This document shows positions 1-9,946 of a stretch of DNA of 64,000 bases, one piece after another. Source of the DNA: Linderina pennispora (lineage: Eukaryota; Kickxellomycota; Kickxellomycetes; Kickxellales; Kickxellaceae); assembly GCF_002104995.1 (NCBI RefSeq), contig NW_024468252.1, positions 682,001 through 746,000 of the forward strand, read 5' to 3'. A model generated the notes under the pieces. The model ran no database searches. It was not told the origin of the DNA and saw only the letters and a program-made list of their open reading frames with translations. The stretch's first letter is position 1. Each line of letters starts with the position of its first letter. The position numbers were made by a program, and so were the translations under genes.

Positions 1-1519
1 GCAGCGATAAGCCGATCAGCTCACCGCCCCGGATCTTCTCGCGCGGCACCTTGGCCGAAACCGCCTGGCGTTCCTTGTCGCTGATGTCGCTGTCGTCAGA
101 GTCACTGTCGTCAGAGTCCAAGCGGGCCGAGAACCGCCACTTGACCTTTCCGTCGGTAGCCGACATGGCCCGTCCAACGTAGCCCAGCCGACGGCGCCGC
201 GCGTACTTCAGGCGCCGCTGCCTCGAAATCTCTGCCTCAATAACGGCGGCTTCTTCGTTCTCTTGCTCTTTGCCGGTTACCTTGGCTGCCTTGTCACCAG
301 TAACACGACGGCGCTTGACCCTCTTGCGGCCAGGCCCACTTGTGCGCAGACGACGCACGCCTGCCAGCTGGGGTGGCTCCTCCATGTCCTCGGACTCGAA
401 CATGTCCTGGTCAGAAAAGTCTTCGGCGGCGTCCTCAACGATCGGCTCCTGCTCGACCACAGGCTCATTGGCTTGGACTACATCGTCCTCACTGTATGCC
501 ATGGCGTTGTTCACCCGTTGGCTCAAGGCAACCCGCTCAGCAACTGCCTTGCGCGACTGCTGCATTTGGATGGCACGTGCCAGGCTCGGAACCGCGGTTT
601 GCCGGCGAGACAGCTCGCGCAGACCCATAGTCCTCTGCATCGCCTCTGCCTTGCGACTGGCAGCACTCGCATGGGCTGGTCGTCTCGTGGGCCGAGCTGA
701 CATGCTATCCATGGTCATAGTTGACACTGGCAGACGGCGCAGGGGCATTGGCATAGCCCTATTCCCCGGCTGCATCTGGGCTGCGCTATCGCTTGCCAGG
801 CCACCCGCGGCTGAGTAGCTGCGGGCATTCTGGACTGGTGTGCTCATCGCATTAATGTTTTCAAGCAGGCGCTGCACATTGCCCCGAGTCGCTCCAGCAG
901 ACATGTTCTGGTAGGAGGAAGCTGGTACCGCAATTAGGCGTGACGAATCCGTCCAGCCTGCTGTATGCCGCCGCAGCCGCAGCGGATGACGCTTCTGCCC
1001 CGGCTCCACAAACCGCAGCTTTGCGATTGTTGGCTTAACGACTGCTACGCGCCGGTCGTATGTAAGCGGCGGTACGTCGTAAGCTCCCCTGGCCAAGTTG
1101 GCGTGGTGGGCCACTGCAGCCGGCTGCTGCGCAGATGTGTCATTGGCCTCTGGTGCCGGCTCCGGTACAACGCTGGGCTCTGCCTGCGTGGTGCCATCCG
1201 TGGCGGATTCAACTACTTCCGCTCGCTCCACCCCAGTAGCGTTTGCGCTGTTCGGTACTGTCTCGCCCTTTGCTGTCTCGACCGCCGATGTGGAACCAGT
1301 TGTGGCCTCTGGTGTAATCGCTGCACCCCACAAGCGCGAAACAAGGCTTTTCATTCCCTTCAAAAACCCTGCTTTTGCTGGAGTCTTGTACGTCTCCTTG
1401 GCCGAGTCGGCCCTGCTGTAGGGCTTCCTCACACGCCCAGCCAGCGCTCGCCGTTGATTACGAGCCGCACCGTGCGGGTGATCTGACGTGTGCAGACCAG
1501 GCGTTGCTGCATTAGACAT
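1..1519 (-). CDS. Nuclear-basket nucleoporin, Nup153/Nup1/Nup60 type (N-terminal part, runs off window)
   Basis: An open frame runs uninterrupted from an ATG at 1519 to the left edge, giving about 506 residues with no stop. Around residues 60-75 is a short amphipathic segment (GFLKGMKSLVSRLWG), of the kind basket nucleoporins use to touch the nuclear membrane. Around residues 205-230 is a segment ending NINAMSTPVQNAR, which resembles the Nup153/Nup1/Nup60 motif in which a RILxxLE-type helix precedes a Ser-Pro-Leu and a basic end. The rest is low-complexity and rich in Arg, Ser and acidic residues (EEP, DSDDSDDSD). FG repeats would lie in the missing C-terminal part. Family assignment is inference from the two motifs and composition. 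Confidence 0.55.
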   Translation of the reverse strand, partial: MSNAATPGLHTSDHPHGAARNQRRALAGRVRKPYSRADSAKETYKTPAKAGFLKGMKSLVSRLWGAAITPEATTGSTSAVETAKGETVPNSANATGVERAEVVESATDGTTQAEPSVVPEPAPEANDTSAQQPAAVAHHANLARGAYDVPPLTYDRRVAVVKPTIAKLRFVEPGQKRHPLRLRRHTAGWTDSSRLIAVPASSYQNMSAGATRGNVQRLLENINAMSTPVQNARSYSAAGGLASDSAAQMQPGNRAMPMPLRRLPVSTMTMDSMSARPTRRPAHASAASRKAEAMQRTMGLRELSRRQTAVPSLARAIQMQQSRKAVAERVALSQRVNNAMAYSEDDVVQANEPVVEQEPIVEDAAEDFSDQDMFESEDMEEPPQLAGVRRLRTSGPGRKRVKRRRVTGDKAAKVTGKEQENEEAAVIEAEISRQRRLKYARRRRLGYVGRAMSATDGKVKWRFSARLDSDDSDSDDSDISDKERQAVSAKVPREKIRGGELIGLSL

Positions 1520-3327
1520 TATTCCCTGCGACGTCGAATTCAATGGGTAGTGGAAATATAGATTTAGAGGGGTAGTGTCAACACAAAAGTAGGTGGCTAC
1601 GAGCTTGCACGAATACTAGCAACCGGCGTTCGTTGAAAAGTGAATAAGAGGATAAAAAGAGGCAAAATTCTTTGTGAAGAGAAGGAACCCAAGCGTCAGC
1701 TCCCAGCAACACCACCAAATGGCCACTGAAAATTTTCTGCTGGATTCAAAATGGCTGCATTGTCTCGTTCGGCAAAGCCCAGATCACTGATCCGCACTAA
1801 TCGACCGATCCAGCGTGATCACTGTCTTGCCGACAACGTAAGCTGGAAACGTGTCAAGCGGGTCTTCGCATCGCTACGTTGGGCGCACTTGGAGCACTGT
1901 CAGGGCTTACCAGTATATACGAGCATACTGGCCAATGCTCGAGCGGTGCAGTTATGGATACGCCAATGGTATATCTCTTTGTTAGCAAGAAAAAAACTGC
2001 TTTGTTACGAGTCCAGCAAGGCGAGCCCCACGGTTCCATGTCTGGATTCAGGTATATCAAGGAAACCCAATGAATAAACCCAATGGTAATTTGGTGGCCA
2101 TAGCGCACTGCTGCCTATTATAATATCTACAAGTAATACGTATGGAAGAATATTGATTCTCACTGAACCCACCAGTTGTGTGGATATATGCTCTCATGTT
2201 GTATTCGAAATAGGGAGTGGGATATTACATATATCTACATGCCGCCATAGTGCTCGAACAGACATATTCATGCTTTACAGTGGCTGGTATATATACGAAA
2301 TTATCTTCCTATGGATCAACCTTCAAAGCATAAGAGGTGAGGAGTGTACCGGTTCCCCAGCAAACTTCTAGTCAAATGATACTCTATCCCTACTGGCCTT
2401 TCACCCATTTGCAAAAAATCATTTACACTTCACCGCTCCAGTGACGAAGAGAAGGTATTCTAGTGCGCCAAGCGAATCGTAGGCGAAGGTGGCCATTGGT
2501 AGCTGCAGTGTAGCAAGTCTCTATTCTCAAAGTCACCACCCTTGGATGATAGAAAGGGTGACTTCTAGCTACTAGCAACACCAGCATATGGCTCATGCTT
2601 TTACAGCATATTTATTTAACCAAGAAATGTTGGCAATAAGTTATTCCTGCTGAGGTGCCAAAGAGATATCAGATTGCCATGGGCAGTCTGGGTGTTTTGA
2701 GGCTTCGCAGGTAAACACAAGACCAGACTCGATATATATAGTGCATTGCTAATTTAGCCAAATGTTGCACTCAGATAAATGTATTGAGGTGATCAGAACA
2801 AGCCCCTTTTCTCTGTGACAGTGAGATGCACCTATAAGACCATAGATCCCACATATAGGGTCATTGGCTCAGTCGATCCTCAACCTCAGTCAATGGTGCG
2901 TCTCTCTTTTCTGACATTCTAGAGAGATGATACAGATCAGATCCCACAGCAAAGTATATGTAAAGGAGCAGGCTGTCTTTGTAGTCCGCCGATGCTCATT
3001 TACAGACAAACACAAAGATTTGCTATGACAATAAGCCCTGCTGCAGCCGGGATCATATCCTCATTTCCACCTCTGTATATGTGCACACTTTCTCTACCTA
3101 AGAGTGGCATCCTCCACTGCTACATCACGTTCACCGCCTCAATCAAGCTGCTCGAGAAGGAGAAGGGAATAGGCACTAGACAATTTCTCATTGTATCTCG
3201 GTTTGATGGTGACAACAGCAGACTCTAGGGCATCGTATGAAATTTCCTGTACAAGACAATTGTGGTTAGGTATGCAGATAGAGCCACTTAAAGTGACAAT
3301 GCTAGCCGCTGGCTGTCTGGAGTTCAA
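1520..3327. other. AT-rich intergenic region, no supported gene
   Basis: About 1.8 kb between the 5' end of the nucleoporin gene and the repeat upstream of TPX2. Only short, overlapping open frames without recognisable motifs occur on either strand. The composition is more AT-rich than the flanking genes, with several TATATA tracts. I see no transposase, RNA gene or conserved protein. Confidence 0.5.
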
Positions 3328-3531
3328 GCCGCCTGGCTTTCCCTCTAAAGCTCTCCTGTGCAGACTCAGGTATTGTGCAGCAGTGTAACCAGGATGCCAG
3401 GTTGCGGCAGGGAGCACCGTGGTGGATATGGCATCTCTGTCTCTTAGCCAGGATCAATTTAATTTGATAATCGGTGATCCGCTCGAAAAATGCACGTAAA
3501 CAGCTTTGACGCGTGGTTCAGCATTTGTTTT
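3328..3531 (+). repeat. Dispersed repeat R1, copy 1 (upstream of TPX2)
   Basis: This ~204-bp stretch recurs in inverted orientation at 15531-15732, with about 90% identity judged by eye. It includes a 39-bp core, around 3460-3500, that is identical in both copies. The copy ends 94 bp before the TPX2 start codon. The second copy ends about 100 bp before the SPT16 start codon in the same orientation relative to its gene. Outside these limits I see no similarity between the two flanks. It could be a solo LTR or MITE fragment, or a duplicated promoter segment. Confidence 0.85.
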
Positions 3532-3625
3532 TGCCTTTCAACTGAGCCACCTTTGACTAGTTCCTTAGCTTCTGTTTTTTTTTTTTTAAATTCGTGTATG
3601 CAAGTGGGGTATCAGCGTTGAAACA

Positions 3626-5489
3626 ATGGACAATAAAACACAGCGGCCTACAGCACGACGGAGCCCAGGCAGCGGGCAGCATACGTCCAAAACTACACCT
3701 AAGAAATCGCCAGTGCGTGGCAAATACAATGGCAAGGCAGCCGACGTGTGGGAGTTCGACGCGCCGCGGTTTTACGACTTTCAGAACACCCGGACACCCG
3801 GCAGGGCAGATAAGTGGTTTGGTAGGTAGCTTTGGCTATTTGAGAGTTGGAGAATGCCAAGGGAAATTGAGCTTGGTCACTAAAGAGCACGCTTATTTTG
3901 TAGATATTTCGCACCCGACGCCAGCAATCAAACCGACAAAAGCGTCGCGCAGCTACTCGAATGATATCTTCTCGCCAGATAGCGTAGACAGCTTCACACC
4001 GAACCGACCATCATTGACTCCATCCCGGGTGATCGAAACGGACGGAAAGCTTCTGTATGACGAGTCGAAGGATAGCCCGGGGCCTGTGGGCGGCGTGGTC
4101 ATCGAGGACGTGCAGTTTTCAGATTCAGACGAGGAGCAGGAGTACGAAAAGTGGAAACAGAGGCAACCGCTGGCGCAGAATATGTCAGAGAGCGACAATG
4201 AAGGGACGGTGGAGCTCGCCAGCATGTATGACCAGGAGCCAGAGAAGCAGAGTAGCATTACAGTGGGGCCCTCTGCTAAACCGCGAGCGTTGAAGGCGAG
4301 GCGGCTGGTGCCGAAGCCCGCGCCAAAGAAGGGATACAAGCCGCTGACGGTTCCGGTTGAGCGAGGGTTTATGCGGCCAACCAAGGGCGCGCAGAGCCGG
4401 CTACTGCAGAAGCAGCACGAGAATCTGGCGCAGCAGGCGGCACTTGAGGCTATTGCACGGGCAAAACGGCGGAGTAGGGTGGAGCAGCCTGGAACACTGA
4501 CGGTTCCTAAGCCATTCCAGTTCCACGAGAACGCACTTAAGGAGGGGGAAGGGGAAAAGCAGGCAGAGTCGAGTCGGGGGACGAAGCGCAAGCAAACCGA
4601 GGAGACAGAGCTGGAGGATCGGCCGCGTCCAAAGGCACTTCGGCCCACGGTGCCCAAGACACCGCAGTTTGCAACATCCCTGCGCGTGCGGCGAGCAGCG
4701 GCGGAGCCGATCAAGACAGCACTGAAGCCCAGCACGGCGAAATCGGCAGCTAGTGCGATTCTTGCACGGCTGTCGCCGCTGCGGCCGACGATCGCCAAGC
4801 CATTTACGTTCCGCAGCGATGCGGTCGTGGAGAAGCACCTGCAGCGGCTGCGGGCGGAGATGGCGAAGCTACGGGCAGAGGAGGAGGCGCGGCGACAGTT
4901 CCAGGCACAGCCGCTACCCGAGTTCCCGACACCGCAGAAGCCGGCGAGGCGAACAGTAGTGCCTTTGCAGGCGTCGCCGTTCAACCTACAGACGGAGGTG
5001 CGTGGGGCGGCGTACCAGCGGCAGCTGCGGGCGCGGCTGGAGGACCTAGAGGAGCGGCAGCGGAAGCGGCGGGAATTCAAAGCGCAGCCAATTCCTGAGT
5101 CGCTGGACCGGCCGTTTGTTCCAGCAACGGTGCCGGCCAAAGTGACGCAGCCCGAGGAGGTGGTTTTGCAGACGGAGGAGCGCAGTGAGGAGCGGCGGGT
5201 GTTTGACGAGGACCGAATGCGGCGCGAGCGAATTCGCGAGGAGGTGCTAGCACGCAAGCGGTTGGAGGACGAGAAGCGGGAGGAGGCGGAAATGCGGCAG
5301 CTGCGGAAGCTGCTGGTGCATAAGCCTGAACCGATCCGGCAGTACCGGCCCACGGTTATCCAGCCGTCGGACCGGCCACTGACGGTGCCCAAGACGCCCA
5401 AGTGGCACGTGCGCAGGCGGCGAACAAGCACGGCCGACAGCGCAACCGACGTAGAGAGCGATGTGGCGCCGGAGAGCCCGCCGCAGTAG
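3626..5489 (+). CDS. TPX2: TPX2 spindle assembly factor (Aurora kinase activator)
   Basis: Exons 3626-3821 and 3904-5489 (intron 3822-3903, GTAGGT...TTGTAG, phase 1) give about 593 aa. TPX2 promotes spindle microtubule assembly and activates Aurora A. The N-terminus has WEFDAPRFYDF followed by a DKWFD motif across the splice junction, matching the Tyr-Asp-Ala-Pro...Phe and Ser-Trp-Phe pattern with which animal TPX2 binds Aurora A. The C-terminal two thirds carry repeated TPX2-family blocks: KPFxF, two FxAQPxPE motifs (FQAQPLPE and FKAQPIPE), PFNLQTEVR and repeated TVPKTPK phrases, separated by Arg/Glu-rich helices. Splicing is needed because the first frame stops after the donor site. Repeat R1 lies just upstream. 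Confidence 0.88.
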
Positions 5490-5531
5490 ACAGTTTTACA
5501 GGAAGATATATTAGAAGTCCCATTGCTTCAG

Positions 5532-6080
5532 TCAAGCTTGCTTGGTGCCGTCTTTGAGCCCGAGGCTGTAGCCGATCATAAAGCCGCGCTGGTAGTCGTC
5601 GCCCAGCTCAAGTGGCTCGTGGAACGGGTTGACCGGGAACAGCTCGCGACGCGTCTTCTTTTGGTTCTCCTGCTCCAGCTGCAGGTTCTCGTACCATTCG
5701 TGCAGCTGACCCGGACTGTCGTCGTATGACTCGCGGACGCGGATCTTTGACCCGTTGAGCGCCGATCCGTCGCCATTGCTGATAGCCTTCTGGACCATGA
5801 GCCCGACTGCCTCAGTCTCATCCTGTGTAGGCGGCGGGAGGATGGGCGGCGTGCCTGGTGTGTATTCGCCTACGTAGAACCGCACAATAGCCTGTTGCAG
5901 CAGGCGGCCGGAAACATGCGATTCGAGTGGGATCACGTCCCAGACGCTGCCGTACTGCTCAAAGTGCTGCTTCAGGTCGGCTGCAGTTGTCTTTAAGGTG
6001 CCGTAGCGGACGTGGACAGAGAGGCTGGCGAGACCGCGTGTACCGAGGCGGTGTACAATTTGTGTTGTCCGGCGAAGCAT
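5532..6080 (-). CDS. Predicted mitochondrial RRM-fold RNA-binding protein, copy A
   Basis: A single-exon ORF of 182 aa. The N-terminus (MLRRTTQIVHRLGTRGLASL) is basic and amphipathic, with no acidic residue, as expected of a mitochondrial presequence. Residues 22-115 resemble an RRM: VHVRYGTL as a weak RNP2-like strand, then DLKQHFEQYGSVWDV, and SKIRVRES as the last strand. The C-terminus has GDDYQRGFMIGYSLGLKDG, a spaced Gly-Tyr/Gly-Phe motif shared with the divergently transcribed neighbour at 6352, so the two look like an ancient duplicated pair. RNA target unknown. The gene is tail-to-tail with TPX2, with 42 bp between stop codons. Confidence 0.7.
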   Translation of the reverse strand: MLRRTTQIVHRLGTRGLASLSVHVRYGTLKTTAADLKQHFEQYGSVWDVIPLESHVSGRLLQQAIVRFYVGEYTPGTPPILPPPTQDETEAVGLMVQKAISNGDGSALNGSKIRVRESYDDSPGQLHEWYENLQLEQENQKKTRRELFPVNPFHEPLELGDDYQRGFMIGYSLGLKDGTKQA

Positions 6081-6312
6081 TGGTAATAAAAAAAGTAAGC
6101 AGGTGAATAGGAAATAATTGGGCCACAGACAGGAGAAGAAGGATTCCAGAGGCTGGCTGGTCTGGTGGGTTCCAGGATCAAGCTGATCTGTTTATCTTTG
6201 GCGCGACTTTTTTTTGAGCTCAGCATAAAGGAGGGCGAAAATTTTCTGCTCACTGCAATCGCCCTAGAAATGCAATCTCGATCCGCTTTGCTTTCTCCCT
6301 CTCCTCTACGCT

Positions 6313-6323
6313 TTTATATATAT
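6313..6323 (+). promoter_or_regulatory. TATA-like element of the 6352 gene
   Basis: TTTATATATAT lies about 30 nt before the start codon of the RRM gene, inside the 271-bp spacer shared by the two divergent RRM genes. With so short a leader it could be a core promoter or part of the 5' UTR. Confidence 0.35.
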
Positions 6324-6351
6324 CTGAATTCCGCACAACCAGACACCAAAA

Positions 6352-6909
6352 ATGTTCGGCTCCACCCTTCGCACTGTCGCCACCACCGCTATGCGCACGC
6401 AGCGCATCCAGACGCGCGGGCTCGCCTCGAGCATCCTGTACGTGACCAACCTGCCCCTGGGTACGACCGAGGAGAAGCTGGCGCCGTTGTTTGAGAAGTA
6501 CGGTCCGGTCTACGAGTACCACTTCCCGCAGGCGCGCAACCAGCAGCCGTACGCGAATGCGTTCATCAAGCTGTACAGCGGCGATCTGCCGTCGACGATC
6601 GAGGAGCTGGCGGCGCTGCCGGCGCCATCGGCCATTGAGGTCAGCGATGTGGCGAAGCGCGGCTCCGACGCCATCGCCGAGCTCAACCAGCAGGACTTTG
6701 GCGGCCGTCCGCTGCGCGTGGGCTTTGCTCACAAGAACATGCCTGATGCGATCCAGTTCCATGCACGTATGACGCTGCGCAAGAGCGCCGACCCCGAGTT
6801 CGCTGCCAACATCAACAAGCGGCAGAACGAGAAGGGCGGCTACTCGGCTGGCTACAAGGACGGCTTCAGGGACGGCCTGGCACAGGCCCAGAAGGACGCC
6901 AGCCAGTAA
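6352..6909 (+). CDS. Predicted mitochondrial RRM-fold RNA-binding protein, copy B
   Basis: A single-exon ORF of 185 aa. A basic presequence-like N-terminus (MFGSTLRTVATTAMRTQRIQTRGLASS) precedes a clear RRM: ILYVTNLPLG as RNP2, then EEKLAPLFEKYGPV, ANAFIKLYSG as a degenerate RNP1, and GRPLRVGFAH as the last strand. The C-terminus GGYSAGYKDGFRDGLAQAQK repeats the Gly-Tyr/Gly-Phe spacing of the divergent neighbour. Relationship to that gene is inferred from shared architecture (presequence, RRM, GY/GF tail) and the head-to-head arrangement. AATAAA at 6929-6934 is a plausible polyadenylation signal. The gene converges on the DnaJ gene, 49 bp away. Confidence 0.75.
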   Translation: MFGSTLRTVATTAMRTQRIQTRGLASSILYVTNLPLGTTEEKLAPLFEKYGPVYEYHFPQARNQQPYANAFIKLYSGDLPSTIEELAALPAPSAIEVSDVAKRGSDAIAELNQQDFGGRPLRVGFAHKNMPDAIQFHARMTLRKSADPEFAANINKRQNEKGGYSAGYKDGFRDGLAQAQKDASQ

Positions 6910-6958
6910 AGACACTTGAGAGTTACGTAATAAAATCATTTATGTGGTCTATCTTTCT

Positions 6959-8160
6959 CTATTGCTGCTGGCACTCGGGCTGCGCGCCAGCGTAGGCGTC
7001 GTAGGCGTCGGCTGCTTCCCCACCGAATGCGTGCCGGTTGGCCCGCACACGTGCCTTGAACTCATCGGTCGAGATGGGCTTGGCTGTGACTGCATCCACT
7101 TCAGCGTCCTTGGCGGGCTCCGGCCAGCGAGTCTTCGGCAGCATGCTGACAAGCTCTGCGCTGGGCTTCCACGCGCGGCCGGGGAACTTGACGCTGAATT
7201 TGACAAACAAATCGCCCGAGTCGCGCGGGCCGCTTAGCCCGCGGCATGCCCTCGTTCTGGATGCAGACCACGTCCCCCGGCTGGATCACGCCCGCATGCG
7301 TGACGTGCAGCCCACGGCCATCGAGGCTGGTGAGCAGCACGCGCGACAGCCCACACAGCGCCTCGGCCAGATCGATCTCCACATTAGCCACCAGGTCGTC
7401 GCCGGACCGCTCAAACACACTATGCGGCTTCTGCTGCAGCACAAACATCAGGTCGGCTGGCTCCTTGCCCGGCTCCTGGTCGCCCTTGCCCTGGAGCAGA
7501 ATCGTCTGCCCGTCAGCCATGCCCCGCTCGATTAAAATCTCCACTGTATCCTTCTCATCCATCACCCGCTCGCCCTTGCACTTGCGGCAGCGGTACTTTT
7601 CTGGGATGATCTTGCCAGAACCATGGCACGCCTGGCACGAAACCTGCTGCTGCGAGATCAGACCCGGCCCGACCTGCCGTGCTGCCACCCTGAAGCCCTT
7701 GCCATCGCACGTGATGCAGTCCCGCAGAACCGACTTCTTGCCGCCCAGGCCCTTGCAGTGCTTGCAGGGCACGGAGCGCACCAGCTTCATGCGCATGCGC
7801 TTGCCCTTGTATAGGTCCTCAAGGCTCACGCCGAGCGGGTGCCGTTCGGCCCGCGGCCCCCGCGGCGGCATATTGAACATTCCGCCCTGGTCGAAGAACT
7901 CGGAGTACATGTCGTTGAATCCGAAACCATCGGCGCCGCCACTGGGCATGCCCATCGGGGCCGTACTGGTCGTACGCTGCGCGCCTGTCTGGGTCACTAA
8001 GGGTTTCGTACGCATGGCTGATCTCCTTGAACTGGTCTGCGCCCTCGGGATTCTTGTCCGGGTGGTACTGCATGGCCAGCTTGCGGTACGCCTTCTTTAT
8101 GTCGCTGTCCGTTGCTGTCGGCTCAACCCCCAGCACGTCGTAGTATGATTGAGAAGACAT
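6959..8160 (-). CDS. Type I (class A) Hsp40/DnaJ co-chaperone, Ydj1-like, with CaaX end
   Basis: A co-chaperone that stimulates Hsp70 ATPase activity. From the ATG at 8160: a J domain (residues 1-70) with the HPD motif (YHPDKNP), a short Gly/Phe linker, a cysteine-rich domain with four CxxCxGxG-type repeats ([32 protein letters not shown]), the C-terminal substrate domain, and a final CQQQ. That end fits a CaaX farnesylation box as in Ydj1 and DNAJA proteins. The frame breaks twice, near 7946-7954 and near 7222-7231. Each is explained by one extra base, and protein homology continues across both. I treat them as sequence errors. About 400 aa when read through. Confidence 0.88.
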
Positions 8161-8468
8161 TGTATATTCTATAAAGTGAAGAGTGAAGGAGAGCTGACTG
8201 GGTCGCAGGAACGGCGCCCATCAATGCAAAAAGCAGCAAAAAGTGTGGAACCAGGATTTCATAATCAAGCATCTGCGATCATCGCCCGCTTCCAGCCAGC
8301 TCCAGCGCGCGCTGCTGCGAACATAGTAGTGTGTTCAAGGTGCCTTCGATTCTTTTAGCCGTCTGAGTTTCAAAAAAGATGTCTGTTCACTAAAACGAAG
8401 AAAGAAAATGATATCTAGGCCGGCAGCATTGCCATCCGCACAAGTAGCGACGCGACAGAGATTGCCGT
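8161..8468. other. Spacer between DnaJ start and COX5 stop
   Basis: 308 bp holding the DnaJ promoter and the COX5 3' end. No ORF or repeat of note. Confidence 0.4.
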
Positions 8469-9223
8469 TTAGTCGTGCTGGACGAAACCCTTGCCAGCGT
8501 AGCCCTCCGACGAGATACCGCTGATGGGGTTCATGTTGGCCTCGCGGGCAATCTCGTTCGAAGCCTCCTGCCACTCCTTGTTCAGCGTGCGCTGCTTGGG
8601 AACTACAGCAACAGAAAGGAACGGTCACATTTAGTGCGGGGTCATAGATACCTGCCGAAACACAGGTGCCGTTACACCCACGTGAAGCCAAAGTGGGAAA
8701 AATCCGGGCTCTTATCAAGTGATGATAGTCATGGCCGACAAAAAATCTCCCCGGCCTGGATCGATGATAATCGAAAGCCGCTGAGAATGAATTATGTACT
8801 TACCCGACGAGCGGACCAGAGACGAGATGGTGAAGCTGACCGCGATGGTGGCGATGACGCCGATGGCCACCTTCATGTTATCTCCCTTCTTGACGTGCGG
8901 GCGGCGGTAGTTGTGCGGGCCGTACGTAGCATAGTAGACTATTGCGAGAGATGTCGTTAGCCAAATGTGCCCCGCTGAATTTGCCCTGATTCACCACCAT
9001 TGCAAAAGTCCTGTCTCTACTTACTGGCCTTCTTGTCCTCAGCGGAAACCTTGGTCCAGTCTCCCTTCATGACCTCGTTGAGCCGCTTGATAACCTGCAC
9101 CTGCTCGGTCTTGGGCAGAGTCGCAAAGGTCTGCTCGGCCTGGGCCAGGACGGGCGCCGAGGCAGTCGACTGGAAGCGACGGCCAGAGAGCTGGGCAGCA
9201 CGGACAGCAGCGTTGCGGAACAT
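8469..9223 (-). CDS. COX5: Cytochrome c oxidase subunit 5 (yeast Cox5/animal COX4 family)
   Basis: Three exons on the minus strand, 9025-9223, 8804-8938 and 8469-8602, with GTAAGT donors and TAG acceptors, both junctions phase 1, giving about 155 aa. This nuclear-encoded subunit of complex IV spans the inner mitochondrial membrane. The N-terminal presequence is MFRNAAVRAAQLSGRRFQS. A matrix part (LPKTEQVQVIKRLNEVMKGDW) follows, then a YYATYGPHNYRRP loop, one hydrophobic helix (VAIGVIATIAVSFTISSLV) and a tail beginning LNKEWQEASNE and continuing NPISGISS, which matches the Cox5 tail NKEWQxxSDEYLK...NPxxGYS. The start is the ATG directly before the presequence. An in-frame extension upstream is AT-rich leader. 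Confidence 0.9.
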
Positions 9224-9946
9224 TTTTGAAAGGAAAGTCTTTTGCGTAAATGAAAAAACGTAGACAAGGAAAAAGAAGGAGCCGAATTGAGAATTCGAAA
9301 AAAAAAACAAAAAAGATTTGAGATTCGGCGTCTGGCTCGATTTTCTTGTTCAGCGATTATAGCGCAAAATCGCCTCTGGGCCCATGCAGCTGGCGATTTC
9401 AGCGCAACTGGGGCCAGACCGGCGCGCTTTGGGCCTCCCCACCCGCTCCCCAGCACATAAGGCCGGAGATAACGATCAGCAGCAGGACGAGATTAGATGG
9501 CGATCCGATCACGGGATTAGGGATTGGGTCACGCCGAATCTGTGCTGACGAATTCTCCCTCCATCAGCCAGACTTTTGACGCCGCCCAAGCGGTATGTTC
9601 GCGGGTTGTAGCGGGTGTGGAGCTGGCTTTGCTGCAGAGGCAAAAGAGCGCTAAAAAAGCCGACAGCCCAAGAATAAGCCCTTTGAACCCCTCGTTGGTC
9701 GCATGCACCTTTCTCTCCCTCCCCTACACTTTTCTCTTGCCAACTTTTTACAGCGCCCTTCTCTTGCCCAAGCTACCACCGTGTCTCCCCACACGTTTTC
9801 ATTGTACAAGGGGTTTCTCGCTCTACTTTCCCACCACGCTTTTTTTTTTCGTTTATTTCTCTGGATTCCTGGAAACAGCATAGGCACGCTCCAAGCACAC
9901 GGACACATACAAAATTACTAATTTGCAACAGTAAAACAGCACCACA
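9224..9946. other. Divergent promoter region of COX5 and UBP3
   Basis: 723 bp between two start codons. It contains pyrimidine-rich tracts (around 9700-9860) typical of fungal promoters next to the UBP3 start. Small ORFs here overlap one another and carry no motif. Confidence 0.4.

Noticed and set aside
1520-3327. Retroelement remnants upstream of TPX2
   Set aside because: Repeat R1 suggests mobile DNA, but no reverse transcriptase, integrase or second LTR could be found nearby.
3953-5431. 492-aa minus-strand ORF inside TPX2, and similar long shadows in XPO1, CCC2 and VPS35
   Set aside because: Ser/Arg-rich products of GC-rich codon bias opposite clearly conserved genes.
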